From positions 1,364,001 through 1,428,000 of the forward strand of contig NZ_CP014646.1 in NCBI RefSeq assembly GCF_001051995.2: DNA of 64,000 nt, written 5' to 3'. A program made the translations under genes and the position numbers. Numbering within the stretch: position 1 is the stretch's first letter; every line of letters begins with the position of its first letter. This document shows, in pieces, positions 17,685-26,761 of the stretch. The notes under the pieces are model-generated. The model was not told the origin of the DNA, searched no databases, and was given only the letters and a program-made list of their open reading frames with translations. The stretch is from Thauera humireducens. GTDB lineage: Bacteria; Pseudomonadota; Gammaproteobacteria; Burkholderiales; Rhodocyclaceae.

Positions 17685-17974
17685 GGCTTGGCTCCCTTCT
17701 CGGACATCAAGCGCATCAGCTCAGTGCGCAACAGGCGCAGCTCGTGCTTCACGTCGGAAGCAAGTTCCCGCACCTCGTCAGACGCCCGCTTGTTCTCTGT
17801 CGCCTGGACCTGCATCTTCTCTTCGAGAATCGCCACGCGCCGGTCCATGTTGTTCGCGTAGGCAAAGAGACTGCCGGCGATGACGACGGTGGTCAGCAGA
17901 TGAGAGACGTTCAGGGTCTTGTCGAGGTGCCAGTGCCGGCGGTCTGTTTCTGAATGGGGGTTGGCGGGTTGCAT
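17681..17974 (-). CDS. Membrane coiled-coil protein, holin candidate
   Basis: 97 residues: basic N-terminus (RRHWHLDKTLN), one hydrophobic span at about 23-41 (SHLLTTVVIAGSLFAYAN), then a charged coiled coil (about 43-92) ending EKGAKP. One-TM proteins with cytoplasmic coiled coils beside GH24 endolysins are commonly called holins or spanin-like proteins. Position next to the endolysin (ATGA overlap) supports a lysis role; the holin assignment is inference. Confidence 0.65.
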   Translation of the reverse strand: MQPANPHSETDRRHWHLDKTLNVSHLLTTVVIAGSLFAYANNMDRRVAILEEKMQVQATENKRASDEVRELASDVKHELRLLRTELMRLMSEKGAKP

Positions 17975-18031
17975 GCCGGCTCGTGTCTGCTCAATATTTG
18001 CGTAGAGGATTGCGTTCCGAGCCGTTCTGCT

Positions 18032-18046
18032 CCAGCCCTACAGGGG
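18032..18046 (-). repeat. Copy 2 of the 15-nt intergenic motif, with a partial tandem copy
   Basis: CCAGCCCTACAGGGG, followed at 18049-18058 by a second AGCCCTACAG that runs into the stop codon of the adaptor gene. It lies between adaptor and holin genes, 58 nt before the holin start, with no terminator between. Confidence 0.85.
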
Positions 18047-18051
18047 GAGCC

Positions 18052-18717
18052 CTACAGCCAAGCGACGATCCGTTGCGCCTCGTCATGTCGCGTGCTCGCG
18101 CGAAGATCGGCGTCGGGCCTGGAGCCGAAAAAGCGCGAGAACTCCGCCTCGGCGATGCGCGACTTGTCGGGGTTGAAGGTTTCGGCGTCGGGGATCGAGT
18201 AGCCGACGTGCATCGCCCACTGAACGAGATGGACGTGGTGGAATGCCGGGATCTCGGGCTCGTCCTCGTCGCTCTCCATCGCTTTCGGCATCCGATAGCC
18301 CTCGAGTAGCAGCGTGCCGGCGATGCTTGGCGCCGGGGAAAGCTGGAGCACGTTGGCGTCCTGCACAAGATAAGCCGGCTCGCCTGCGGGCTCATCGCGC
18401 CACCGCGGAATGGTTGTGTCCATCCATTCGCGCGAGACAAGATGAAGTCGCGCCGTGCGATCGCCTTGTCGCCACGACTGGTGGCTGATCTCGAACAGGC
18501 TGTGCGGGATTGTGACTGTCGACTCGCCAGCACCAAGGCTGTGCTCGCAGAGGTTTCCGTCGGTCGCAGGCGTTGCGCGCAAAAGGCGAGCGCGAACGGC
18601 GCCCTCCTGCTGCGCCTCGTTGAGCCAGTCGTCAATATCCTCGTCCTGCCACATATACGGACGGGCCGTATCTTGGGCCAGCAGGCGGACGCGACGGCGC
18701 AAGGCTCCCCGATTCAT
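18052..18717 (-). CDS. Phage adaptor (head-tail connector) protein
   Basis: 221 residues. RRRVRLLAQDTARPYMWQDEDIDDWLNEAQQEGAVRARLL (read in parts) is the N-terminal helical pattern of DUF6682-type adaptor proteins, which sit below the portal ring in P22-like and podovirus particles. The middle has a beta insertion (ESTVTIPHSLFEI), and the C-terminal helix contains HHVHLVQWAMHVGYSIPDAETFNPDKS. Position downstream of capsid genes and 1 nt from the preceding gene supports this. Confidence 0.75.
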   Translation of the reverse strand: MNRGALRRRVRLLAQDTARPYMWQDEDIDDWLNEAQQEGAVRARLLRATPATDGNLCEHSLGAGESTVTIPHSLFEISHQSWRQGDRTARLHLVSREWMDTTIPRWRDEPAGEPAYLVQDANVLQLSPAPSIAGTLLLEGYRMPKAMESDEDEPEIPAFHHVHLVQWAMHVGYSIPDAETFNPDKSRIAEAEFSRFFGSRPDADLRASTRHDEAQRIVAWL

Positions 18718-18718
18718 G

Positions 18719-19105
18719 TCAGCGCGCTCCGAACTGCTCGATCAGGCTCACGACCTCGCCGCGCAGCTTCTCGACGCCGCGGCGTTTGTCCAGATTGACC
18801 TCGTACTTCATCGCGTAGGCTTCGAGCGCGTCCTTGTCCATCGTCTCGATGAGCATCAGCATGCCTTCGGTTTCGCGGTGCTCGTCCTGCTCACGCTGAT
18901 TCTGTGCAGCGACAATGGCCTCCACGTCGCCCGGCTGATCTGCGGCTTCTGTTTCATCGCCGCGCTTGAACTCGGCAAAGCGCAGCAAGGTCTTGGCCTC
19001 ACGCTCGGGCACGCGCTTCACGTCGCCCGGATTCCACTCTGTCCGCAATGCGGTGCGATCGCGGTAGAACTTCTGGCCTTCGTACTTCACAACGATCAGT
19101 TTCAT
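18719..19105 (-). CDS. Small head-region protein, 128 aa
   Basis: 128 residues from ATG 19105 with TGAGGA upstream; the long in-frame extension upstream is Arg-rich shadow. The N-terminus KLIVVKYEGQKFYRDR is a small beta element; residues 35-128 are mostly charged helix (EREAKTLLRFAEFKRGDETEAADQPGDV..AQNQREQDEH). Probably a head-completion or accessory protein. It starts right behind a strong terminator. Confidence 0.65.
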   Translation of the reverse strand: MKLIVVKYEGQKFYRDRTALRTEWNPGDVKRVPEREAKTLLRFAEFKRGDETEAADQPGDVEAIVAAQNQREQDEHRETEGMLMLIETMDKDALEAYAMKYEVNLDKRRGVEKLRGEVVSLIEQFGAR

Positions 19106-19119
19106 GGTGTCCTCATGTG

Positions 19120-19151
19120 AAAAAGGCCGGCCAGGGCGAACCCGGCCGGCC
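19120..19151 (-). terminator. Rho-independent terminator with UUCG loop
   Basis: Arms GGCCGGCC at 19125-19132 and 19144-19151, extended inward by GGG/CCC, close a UUCG tetraloop on the minus-strand RNA. Five T follow (19120-19124). It lies after the head/decoration gene and 14 nt before the next start codon. Confidence 0.9.
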
Positions 19152-19164
19152 CGTTTCGTGCCGC

Positions 19165-19647
19165 TTAGGCCACGCCTTCGTTGATGGCGAAGACGATGAT
19201 CTCCACCTCGGACGCCTTGGCGTTGGCAGCGCCGCCGGTCGTCAGCGTCAGCCAGGCTTCTTTCGGCAGGACGACACTGGGATTGGCGGTGACGTTGCGC
19301 AGACGCGCGGCTGCCGACATGACGACGCCCGTACCGAACAGATCGTCGTCTTGCGGGACGGCGGTCACGTCGACGCCATCGGCGTAGGCGAAGCCCAGCT
19401 TGGCGGTCACGGATGCGCTCATCGCGGTCTTGATGACGATCTCGCTGTCGATCAGGCGAAAGCCTGCGGGCAGAACACCTACCTTTACGACATCGCCGGA
19501 GGCGACCGCAGAGGCCGAGTCGCCGCCGATCACTGCGCCGGTTGCGTTGGTGGTCAGCAGGAAGCGGAAGGCCGTGAGGTTCCCGTAGGGCGTGGAGCCG
19601 AGGCGGTTGCTCGGATCTTGCATGCCCAGCTTGGTGATGGTTGCCAT
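19165..19647 (-). CDS. Phage head/decoration protein
   Basis: 160 residues immediately downstream of the major capsid gene. Beta-rich with Ala/Thr/Val (FRFLLTTNATGAVIGGDSAS, EIVIKTAMSASVTAKLGFAYADG, SEVEIIVFAINEG). Small beta proteins in this place are usually decoration or cement proteins, or the conserved head proteins of N4-gp56-type phages. Position and composition support this; the exact family is not recognised. Confidence 0.7.
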   Translation of the reverse strand: MATITKLGMQDPSNRLGSTPYGNLTAFRFLLTTNATGAVIGGDSASAVASGDVVKVGVLPAGFRLIDSEIVIKTAMSASVTAKLGFAYADGVDVTAVPQDDDLFGTGVVMSAAARLRNVTANPSVVLPKEAWLTLTTGGAANAKASEVEIIVFAINEGVA

Positions 19648-19709
19648 GGTTCAAATCTCCTTGGTGGCGACCGCCCTCTCAGACGGCCGCCGATTACTCA
19701 GGGCTGGCG

Positions 19710-21005
19710 TTACTTGCGAGCGCCGATGATGGAAACGGCGGTGTCGATGGCGACGACGCCGTGGTCGGTGAAGTGCTTTTCGCCGTTGCCCTGATCGACC
19801 AGCCAGCGAACCTTGCTGATGCCCTGGATAGCGCCGATCAACAGCTCCATCTTGTCGTCGTGGTCAAACTCCTTCTCCTTCCAGAAGAAGGGCATGCCAC
19901 CGTGGCCGGATGCGGCAAACGCCTGGGCGATGGCTTGGCCGCCCAGCAGGATCGCGCGATCGACCGCGTGAGTCGTTCCGAAGCTGGCATTGACCGTGGC
20001 GGTCGATTCCGTCTCGCTGGTAAAGCTGGCGCAGTAGTTCAGCGCGTCGCCTGCGTAGAAGCGGATCGGCTTGGGCATCTTCATCAGCAGGACGCCGTTC
20101 CACAGCCCGCACTCGCCCAAGAACAGCGGGTGTTGCTTCGCCTTCGCAGCGCGCGCCAGGGCGTTGGCCTGGAACTGGCGGAAGTTCGGGTCTTGCGCGA
20201 AGGCGTGGTACTGAGCCGGAGAAACCAGCAGCACACGCAGCGGCGAGTCCTCGGCAACGACGTCGCCGGGGATCTTCACGGCCGGCGGCGGCAGCGCGAT
20301 CGATTCCATCACGGTGCGGATCGCATCGACCACATCCATGTTGAGCACGTCGGTCGTCGCCAGATCAACGACGCCACCCGTCTGCGAGAACTCGGCGATG
20401 CCGTTGGTGCCGTCAGCGATGAAGTGGCGATTCTTCGTCGGGGCGCGCACCGAATTGATTGCGATCTCGGCGAACTCGGGGTGCGATGCGACCGGCACCC
20501 GCCACTCGATGTTGTCGTGGAAGCCACGCGCACCAGCCATATGCAGCAGCAGCGACTGGTCCATGTAGCTGTCCATCAGCGACTGCGCAACCGGACGGCC
20601 CATGCGGCGGAAGTCCACCGGCGAGCGCAGGCTGGTCATGGTGTCGCCGAGATCCACCGGGAAGCGGGCCTGATTCACACGGACACGCGAAGTGTCGTAA
20701 CTCAGGCCAGTGCCCTTACCCTCGGCTGTGCGGCTGCCCATGATCGGGTAGGCGCCGACAGGTTGCAGGAACTGGAACTCGACCTCGTCGCCCTTGCCGC
20801 GGGACAGATCGACGGTCTTGACGATCGGCAGGTCGGTAGAGGTCTGCTTGCGCACGACTTCGCCGGCTCGCGCCTCGCCTTTGGGCATGGGGCCGGACAG
20901 GCGACCCATGGTGGAGTTGCGTTGCATCGACTGGGCGAAGAGGCCCGCGGCGAGAACGCGCTGCTTATCCGCGGCGGTGGCCGGGACGTTGGTCTTGGTG
21001 GTCAT
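19710..21005 (-). CDS. Major capsid protein, N4 gp56 family (HK97-fold)
   Basis: 431 residues from ATG 21005 (AGGAGT upstream; a TTG six bases earlier is less likely). Key patterns: QRNSTMGRLSGPMPKGEA, KGDEVEFQFLQPVG, DLGDTMTSLRSPVDFRRMGRPVAQSLMDSYMD (in parts) and WNGVLLMKMPKPIRFYAGD. These match the N4 gp56/DUF4043 family of major capsid proteins used by many podoviruses. It assembles the icosahedral shell around the scaffold encoded directly upstream. Gene order terS-terL-portal-gp49-scaffold-capsid is standard. Confidence 0.85.
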   Translation of the reverse strand: MTTKTNVPATAADKQRVLAAGLFAQSMQRNSTMGRLSGPMPKGEARAGEVVRKQTSTDLPIVKTVDLSRGKGDEVEFQFLQPVGAYPIMGSRTAEGKGTGLSYDTSRVRVNQARFPVDLGDTMTSLRSPVDFRRMGRPVAQSLMDSYMDQSLLLHMAGARGFHDNIEWRVPVASHPEFAEIAINSVRAPTKNRHFIADGTNGIAEFSQTGGVVDLATTDVLNMDVVDAIRTVMESIALPPPAVKIPGDVVAEDSPLRVLLVSPAQYHAFAQDPNFRQFQANALARAAKAKQHPLFLGECGLWNGVLLMKMPKPIRFYAGDALNYCASFTSETESTATVNASFGTTHAVDRAILLGGQAIAQAFAASGHGGMPFFWKEKEFDHDDKMELLIGAIQGISKVRWLVDQGNGEKHFTDHGVVAIDTAVSIIGARK

Positions 21006-21025
21006 GTTCAATGACTCCTATGCGT

Positions 21026-21994
21026 TCAAATGAGGTTGTCCAGCAGGTCGTCGATGCGGTCCGATGACATGGAGCCCATGCGTTCGAGCAAGGCGGCTGC
21101 ATTTCCAGCTGCGGCGAGGGTCTGCTGCGTTTCGTCCATCGGCGCCGCTCCAGGCACATCGGACAGGGAGTTGGGCACGCGAAGGGCGGGCGCCTCCGGC
21201 GCGGTGCGTGCGGTACTGGGCTGCTGCGGCTTGGTTGCGCGGAATGCGTTGAAGACCTCGATCACGTCTTGCGCGGCGCCCTTGGTCAGCGCGTGCTCGA
21301 CGCCGGCCTTGGCGAATGCAGGCAGGCCGTTACGCCATGCCGCGAACTCGGCCGACTCGACAAGCTCGTCAGCGTCCGGGTGGGCGCCGTAGATCGCGTC
21401 GTAGTGGGCGTCGGATGCCGTCTTGGCTTCCTTCGCCTTGATCGGGGCCAGCCTGTCATCGAGCGCGGCCATCAGCCGTGACTCAACTTGGGCCATGGCG
21501 CGGCGATTCAACTCGGCCACGCCTTTCGCAAGATCCTCTTCCGAGAAGTCGCCGAAGACAGAGATGTCGACGCCTTCGGCCATCGCCTGCGTAGCGGCAG
21601 CGAGGTTCGCATCTGCTGCGGTCTGCCCTTGACCGGCGGCTGCGCGGTCTTGTGCATCGGCCTGGGCGGCTGCGAGGTTTTGCTGCTGGCGGGCGGTCAG
21701 TTCCGCCACTTGCTGCTCAAGCTGTGCGACGCGGTCCAGCGCGGCCTTGCGACCTTCGCGGGCCTCGGCCAGCTTTTCGTAGGGGATGGTGTAGGCGCCG
21801 GACTTGCTCAGGATCGGTGCGCCCTCGACTTCCGTCTCGGTAGCGCCGGCCTGCGGCGGGTCTTGGCGTTCGGTAGAGGCGGCAGCGGGCGCGTCGTCGG
21901 TTTCGGTGACTTGCGGCTGCTCGGTGGGTGCGTCATCATCCTGAAGCGTCCCGTCCAGGGCGGCCTCGAGGAGTTCGGCGGCGGTCATGCTCAT
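21026..21994 (-). CDS. Capsid scaffolding protein
   Basis: 322 residues, very acidic and Ala/Gln-rich. The first 60 residues are disordered (DDDAPTEQPQVTETDD). About 75-120 is a coiled coil (EGRKAALDRVAQLEQQVAELTARQQQ in parts). The C-terminus ends ALLERMGSMSSDRIDDLLDNLI, a helical capsid-binding-type tail. Composition and position before the capsid gene are typical of scaffolds, which are removed from the mature head. No protease is seen next to it. Confidence 0.8.
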   Translation of the reverse strand: MSMTAAELLEAALDGTLQDDDAPTEQPQVTETDDAPAAASTERQDPPQAGATETEVEGAPILSKSGAYTIPYEKLAEAREGRKAALDRVAQLEQQVAELTARQQQNLAAAQADAQDRAAAGQGQTAADANLAAATQAMAEGVDISVFGDFSEEDLAKGVAELNRRAMAQVESRLMAALDDRLAPIKAKEAKTASDAHYDAIYGAHPDADELVESAEFAAWRNGLPAFAKAGVEHALTKGAAQDVIEVFNAFRATKPQQPSTARTAPEAPALRVPNSLSDVPGAAPMDETQQTLAAAGNAAALLERMGSMSSDRIDDLLDNLI

Positions 21995-22058
21995 TTGCGC
22001 TTATCCAAGCTGCGGGCAACATTGCGCGGGCAGTTTGGTTGGGCGAATGCACAAGGCT

Positions 22059-22073
22059 CCAGCCCTACAGGGG
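22059..22073 (-). repeat. Copy 3 of the 15-nt intergenic motif
   Basis: CCAGCCCTACAGGGG, 65 nt before the scaffold start codon and downstream (in transcription) of the terminator at 22128. This copy is far from any stop codon, unlike the other three. A GGGCG(A/G)ATGCAC direct repeat flanks it (22041 and 22083). Confidence 0.85.
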
Positions 22074-22127
22074 GTAAGGATTGGGCGGATGCACTACTGG
22101 CGGGAAAGCGGCGGGAAATGCGGGCGC

Positions 22128-22151
22128 AAAAAAGCCCGCGCTCGGCGGGCT
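22128..22151 (-). terminator. Rho-independent terminator
   Basis: Stem AGCCCGC/GCGGGCT (22133-22139 and 22145-22151) with a 5-nt loop and six T on the minus strand. It separates the portal/Gp49 genes from the scaffold-capsid genes. Confidence 0.9.
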
Positions 22152-22191
22152 CGTAGGGGTGGCGCGGCTGCGCCTGTGCTTGGCGCCTCGG

Positions 22192-22557
22192 CTATGCCTG
22201 GCCGGCGAGGCGCTCTTTCAGCGCGTAGACCATCAGCGGCCATGCCTTGGTGATGGCATCCTTGCGGGCTTCATTGCGCCCCGTCTCTGCATCAAATCTC
22301 TCAGCGTCGGCACAGTACGATTCGCCGGGCACGGTGAAGCCGTTACGGAGCACGAGGACGCAGAATGTCAGAAGCTGCAGCGTGCCCCAATCCGGCGACT
22401 TGCCGATTTCGTGCACGCAGCCTTCTACCGCTTCAACGGCCTGCGATGCGGTGAAGTAGTGCTCCCCGACGATGTTCGCCTCGATGTCCGCGGGCGTCAC
22501 GCGCGGCGCGGTCAACCCTTTGGCTTGAATTTCCTGCTCGATGGTGTGGTCGTTCAT
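22192..22557 (-). CDS. N4 Gp49/Sf6 Gp66-family protein, copy A
   Basis: 121 residues. The N-terminus NDHTIEQEIQAKGLTAPRVT, then PADIEANIVGEHYF, is the signature of the N4 Gp49/Sf6 Gp66 family, small phage proteins of unknown function. ATGA overlap with the portal stop. The C-terminus has RFDAETGRNEARKDAITKAWPLMVYALKERL in parts. A second member, with LEQAIQSKGLTAPRIT, is encoded on the other arm at 42194. An internal duplication of this family within one prophage is unusual. Confidence 0.8.
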   Translation of the reverse strand: MNDHTIEQEIQAKGLTAPRVTPADIEANIVGEHYFTASQAVEAVEGCVHEIGKSPDWGTLQLLTFCVLVLRNGFTVPGESYCADAERFDAETGRNEARKDAITKAWPLMVYALKERLAGQA

Positions 22558-24803
22558 GCTTCAGCTCCTTCGGGGAGGTTGTCGGCCGTCTCCGGCGTCT
22601 CGATCCCTTGCATGGGCGAAGCGCCATCATCCGGCACCGGGGGGAACGTCGGGCTGGTATTCTGCCGCACCTCGGGCGCAGCCTGGGCCTGTTCTGCGAC
22701 GGCGGGCGCGGTCGGCTGCGGGAAGTTGGGGTCGTCGCCCATCGGATTCGGGCGCTTGTAGCCTGCTCCCTGCATCACGACGTCGGCGATCGGAGCGATC
22801 TGCGGCATGTGTGCGACTTGCGCGCCGGCCTGCATCGCGCTGAATGCCGCCTGCACGCCGGTCTGCACCGCTTCGGCCATCAGCTTCTTGATCTTGGCCT
22901 CGCTCTCGGATTCCTTGATAGCGAGCTCGCGCTCCTTGAGCTCGAACATCAGTTCGCGCTTGATCTGCTCGCGCAACTGCTCGGGGTCCGCCTGCGCCGT
23001 CGCCTGTCGAATGGCCTGCACGATCTGATCCTTACGCGGCAGATCCATGAGGTCGATCATGAACGGCATCACGACCGTCTGAAGCTTTTGCGGCAGTGAC
23101 TTCACCGACTCAGACAGTGCGGCCAGTTGCTGTGCGCGGAAGCTGCTGGAACTGGGCACATCCTCGAGGGCGACCATCAGGCGGGTGCGCTGCACGTCGT
23201 TGCTCAGGTACTGGATGCCGGTGTCGGGATCGATCTCGGGGTGATTCAGCACGACGGTCCGCGGCGGATTGAGCGTGTCGCCCTCGATCACGATGGTCTG
23301 CTCGGCCTTGCCCATGTCGGTGATGATGAGCGACATCAGCAATTCGCCCACCATGCGCCGCGCTTCCTTGAAGTTGTCCATCAGATCGGCGACGGCGACC
23401 TGGGACTGCTCAAGCTGCGTCTGCTCCTGAATACCCGATGCTGCGGTGCCCTTCTGGCCCTGGAAGGCTGCCGTGATCCCGCTGACGCGCTCCATTGCGC
23501 GGCGCGAGTCGTTCATCAGATCGAACTGCTGCGCATTCAGTTGGAAGTCGCGCTTGACCTCGAAACGCGCGCCGGGCCGGGCCATATGGTCCGCATCTAG
23601 GGTGATGTCGGCGTCGACGCGGGCAGCCATGCGCCGGAACACCTCATCCGTCATGGCGACCGCGCCCTTTGTGCGCTCGATGCGCGTCGCCGACATGCCC
23701 CAGCGCAGCTTGCTGATCGAGGCGTTGAGGTTGTCCTGCGGGAACAGCATGTCGCGCACGAGCCCGTAGGGAATCCCGGTCATGTCCTCGCGGTTCCCCC
23801 ACACGGGCACGTAGGGGAAGTGCTGGTGCGGGTGCGGCGTCGGGCCGTCATGCAGGCAGTGCGGCCCCATGAAGTAGGCGCGGCGCATCTTCGGGATGAT
23901 CTGGCGCTCCAGCACGCCACGCCCAGCATGCAGCATCGCATCGTGGGCCGGGTTGCTCGGGTCGTACTCGACAGCGCGGCCGGTGTGCGCTCGCAGGATT
24001 GTGACCTCGGCCCAGCGGCGATACCAGAGCTCGGTCAGGCAAACCTGCTGGTTCTCGTCGTTGTACCAGTTGTCTTCCTGCACGGTCCATGCGCGCTCTG
24101 CGTCGATGGCCTGGGCGAGCCCGGTTGACTGCCCGCCTTCGAGCATTTCGCCGGCCAGATCCGCAATCCACTTGTCCGCGGAGTGCATGATGATCGTGGC
24201 GTGCTCGGGGAACATGCGCGCAGCGCGCTGCCTATCCACCCAGCGACGGCGGAACAGCCAGCGGGCGTCTTCCAGATCCGGCTCGACGCTCTGCATGTCC
24301 CACCAGATTTCGTTCCGGTGGACTGCGCGGCACTTGTACGGGAACTGGAGCGCGTTCGAGGCGCGCGTGACCTCCACCCAGCCGATTCCGACGGTCGCGG
24401 CAGATCGGAAAGCATCGGACAGCGCGCGATCGGCGCGACTGTGCCGTTCGGCTTGGTTGAGCCGGTAGTTCAGCGCGTCGGCGACGTCCTGCCCTTGCGG
24501 GTCGCCGTCGGGCGTCACGCGCCAGTCCGTGCGCGTCTTGGCCTCGTAGCCGCACACCGCGCGAATGGCCGGGCCGATGATGTTCTCCTTGGCCGGCGGA
24601 ATGCCGAGCATCTTCTGCCGCTGCAGCAGTTCGCTATCCAGCTGATTGCCGTCGGCGTAGTCTGCTTCCTTGTCCGCGTTCGCGCGCCAGGGTTGCTGGT
24701 TGATCGCCTCACGCACGAACTGGGCGAACTCGTCGACGGTGATCGGCGCGTCGGCCGGTTGCAGTTCCGTTTCGTCGGTGGTGTGGGTCTGTTCTGCGAG
24801 CAT
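22554..24803 (-). CDS. Portal protein (P22-like)
   Basis: 749 residues. Conserved portal motifs: NIIGPAIRAVCGYEAKTRTDWRV and ADALNYRLNQAERHSRADRALSDAFRSAATVGIGW in parts, FMGPHCLHDGPTPHPHQHFPYVPVWG, and the stem and crown helices DLPRKDQIVQAIRQATAQADPEQLREQIKREL in parts. The 750-residue size and C-terminal coiled coil fit P22-type portals, the dodecamer at the capsid vertex through which DNA is packaged by the terminase encoded upstream. The C-terminal 90 residues are Pro/Gln-rich and probably disordered. It overlaps the Gp49-family gene by ATGA. Confidence 0.9.
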   Translation of the reverse strand: MLAEQTHTTDETELQPADAPITVDEFAQFVREAINQQPWRANADKEADYADGNQLDSELLQRQKMLGIPPAKENIIGPAIRAVCGYEAKTRTDWRVTPDGDPQGQDVADALNYRLNQAERHSRADRALSDAFRSAATVGIGWVEVTRASNALQFPYKCRAVHRNEIWWDMQSVEPDLEDARWLFRRRWVDRQRAARMFPEHATIIMHSADKWIADLAGEMLEGGQSTGLAQAIDAERAWTVQEDNWYNDENQQVCLTELWYRRWAEVTILRAHTGRAVEYDPSNPAHDAMLHAGRGVLERQIIPKMRRAYFMGPHCLHDGPTPHPHQHFPYVPVWGNREDMTGIPYGLVRDMLFPQDNLNASISKLRWGMSATRIERTKGAVAMTDEVFRRMAARVDADITLDADHMARPGARFEVKRDFQLNAQQFDLMNDSRRAMERVSGITAAFQGQKGTAASGIQEQTQLEQSQVAVADLMDNFKEARRMVGELLMSLIITDMGKAEQTIVIEGDTLNPPRTVVLNHPEIDPDTGIQYLSNDVQRTRLMVALEDVPSSSSFRAQQLAALSESVKSLPQKLQTVVMPFMIDLMDLPRKDQIVQAIRQATAQADPEQLREQIKRELMFELKERELAIKESESEAKIKKLMAEAVQTGVQAAFSAMQAGAQVAHMPQIAPIADVVMQGAGYKRPNPMGDDPNFPQPTAPAVAEQAQAAPEVRQNTSPTFPPVPDDGASPMQGIETPETADNLPEGAEA

Positions 24804-24821
24804 CGTTCGCTCCGGTGTGGG

Positions 24822-26096
24822 TCAGGTGCGCCAGTCGGGCGGCGGGGGTTCTTCGTAGTTCTGTTCCATCGAGGCCGGCATCACCGGAACGGCTTGGCCG
24901 ATGTAGCGGAACATGTCGCTGCCGTGGCTGAACTCGTCGTGCAGCGGCCCCATGGGTTCGCCAGTCTGCGTGTGCAGCGCGCGGCGGTAGCGCTTCAGGC
25001 ACTCCAGCAGCCGGCTGGTCTTGTCTTGGTCGAAATAGCACCGTGGGAACAGCATGCGGGCGACCTTGATGCCTTCCTCGACGCTTGTCTGTGCCAGAAC
25101 GATCGGCTTACGCCCCATTTCTCGCAGAAGATCCTCGGTGCTCTTTCCCGTCTGGAAATTGCGCGTGCGGCCATCGTGCGGCAGATAGTCGTGACCCCAG
25201 CGATACGGGCGGCGCTCGATCTGCGCCACATACCAGTCGAGCGTGCGGTGCGAGTCCTCGATGTAGTCGATGATCCGGACGTCCATTGGCGAGCGCTGCA
25301 CGAAGCCGATGGTCATGGCGTCGTTCCACCCCAAGTCCCACACGGTGTGCACCGGCAGCAGCGGGTCGTAGGGCACGCGCGCGACGCGGTTCTCGGCGTA
25401 GAGCGCTTGGATCTCGTGGCGATAGATCGCACCTTCGGCTACGGTGCGCGGTTTGCCTTCCCAGATGTGCTCGTAATCCTCCAGCAGCATCGAGCGCTTG
25501 GCCTTCAACCGCTCCTGGTTCAGCACTTCCGGGAACCACGGATTGTCGCGCCAGTTGATCTCGCAAACCCAGGTGTCGGGCGACGGCGTTGCGATGAATC
25601 GCTGGTACGTCTCGTCGGTGTCCATGTCCGGGTTGAGCGTCAGCCATATCTCCGATCCGTCCTTGCGGATGGTCGGGATGAGCACGTCCCATGACTTCTT
25701 GCTGACGCCGTGGGCCTCCTCGACCCACACAACGTCCACGCCCTCGAATGACTTGATCGAATCGACGGTGTGCGACTGCAGGCCGGAGAACAGGAACATC
25801 GAGCCGTTGGCGCCGCGGATCTCGGTATCGAGCACCTCGTAGAAGTCCTGAAGACCAAGGCGCACGATCGTGTCCTTCAGCAGGCGATGCACCGAGTCGC
25901 GCATCGACTTCTGAACCTCGCGCGCACACAGGATGCGAAGCGGCCTGTCTGCGGCAAGCACCAGCAGCGCGGCAGCGACAGCCCACGATTTCCCGCCACC
26001 ACGGCCGCCGTGCATCACCTTGTAGCGGCGTGGCGTGAAAAGCCCTTCCAGCTTCTCGGTGATCTGCAGCTTTGCTATTGGCGGCTCGGCGAGCAT
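24822..26096 (-). CDS. terL: Terminase large subunit
   Basis: 424 residues from ATG 26096 (TGATG overlap with terS). The ATPase domain has Walker A HGGRGGGKS at about 29-37 and Walker B DVVWVEEAH near 118. The RNase H-like nuclease domain carries VWDLGWNDAMTIGF near 245, with acidic residues further on (HDEFSHGSDMFRY). PBSX/phage-terminase-3 type. It powers DNA packaging and makes the genome cuts, docking on the portal encoded next. Confidence 0.93.
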   Translation of the reverse strand: MLAEPPIAKLQITEKLEGLFTPRRYKVMHGGRGGGKSWAVAAALLVLAADRPLRILCAREVQKSMRDSVHRLLKDTIVRLGLQDFYEVLDTEIRGANGSMFLFSGLQSHTVDSIKSFEGVDVVWVEEAHGVSKKSWDVLIPTIRKDGSEIWLTLNPDMDTDETYQRFIATPSPDTWVCEINWRDNPWFPEVLNQERLKAKRSMLLEDYEHIWEGKPRTVAEGAIYRHEIQALYAENRVARVPYDPLLPVHTVWDLGWNDAMTIGFVQRSPMDVRIIDYIEDSHRTLDWYVAQIERRPYRWGHDYLPHDGRTRNFQTGKSTEDLLREMGRKPIVLAQTSVEEGIKVARMLFPRCYFDQDKTSRLLECLKRYRRALHTQTGEPMGPLHDEFSHGSDMFRYIGQAVPVMPASMEQNYEEPPPPDWRT

Positions 26097-26737
26097 CACG
26101 ACTCGTCATCCTCGCTTCGAGCGGGCGGGCGCACGAACTCAACGGCAATGCGGGCCTTGATCGGCCCTCCTCCCTCGCCGACGTGCTCCTGCGTGACCTT
26201 GTCGCCAAAGCGGCGGGGCTTGAGTTTGCCCATAAGCCACTTCTTGTTGTCGGCCTCCAAGCGCACGATCGCTGCCGACGCCTTATCGACGGTCATCAGC
26301 GGCCTGCCGTCGACCACGATGGGCATCCCGGTATCTGGATCGAGGACAGGCACCCACGCCTTGTTGTGAAGTTCGGCCAGCTCTTCGGCCATGAACTCAG
26401 CCTGGGCCTCCTTCGCGCGCGCGTACTGGTCGCAGATCGGGTTGGCGCCGTTCTCGTCTTTCTCATTCAGCCAGCGTGCGACAGTTGCATAATCGGGAAG
26501 CGGGTGGCCTTGGTGCCCGGCGGCCAGAATGGTGGTGATGCTCTTCGAGCTTGATGCGATCGCATTGCACACCGCATCCATGACTTTCTCGCGGTTCCAT
26601 TCCTTGCTGTTGATCTTGAACGGGTTGGCCGGTGCTTTTGCTGCAGCCTTGCGCGCAGCGGTGCCGGCGACTCGCTTCCTCGCGGCCGGCTTCTTCGGAT
26701 CGGTGGACGTGGCGGTCTTACGAGTCATGCGCGGCAT
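26096..26737 (-). CDS. terS: Terminase small subunit
   Basis: 213 residues. A long basic N-terminus (Lys/Arg/Ala-rich, residues 1-35) precedes WNREKVMDAVCNAIASSSKSITTILAAG and PLPDYATVARWLNEKDENG, the helix-turn-helix of Sf6/terminase-small-like proteins; residues 105-180 are coiled-coil oligomerisation helices. It recognises the packaging site, which for such phages is often inside or near this gene. The copy of the 15-nt motif lies 25 nt before its start. Confidence 0.85.
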   Translation of the reverse strand: MPRMTRKTATSTDPKKPAARKRVAGTAARKAAAKAPANPFKINSKEWNREKVMDAVCNAIASSSKSITTILAAGHQGHPLPDYATVARWLNEKDENGANPICDQYARAKEAQAEFMAEELAELHNKAWVPVLDPDTGMPIVVDGRPLMTVDKASAAIVRLEADNKKWLMGKLKPRRFGDKVTQEHVGEGGGPIKARIAVEFVRPPARSEDDES

Positions 26738-26761
26738 GCTCGCCAGCAGCCACGCGTCAAT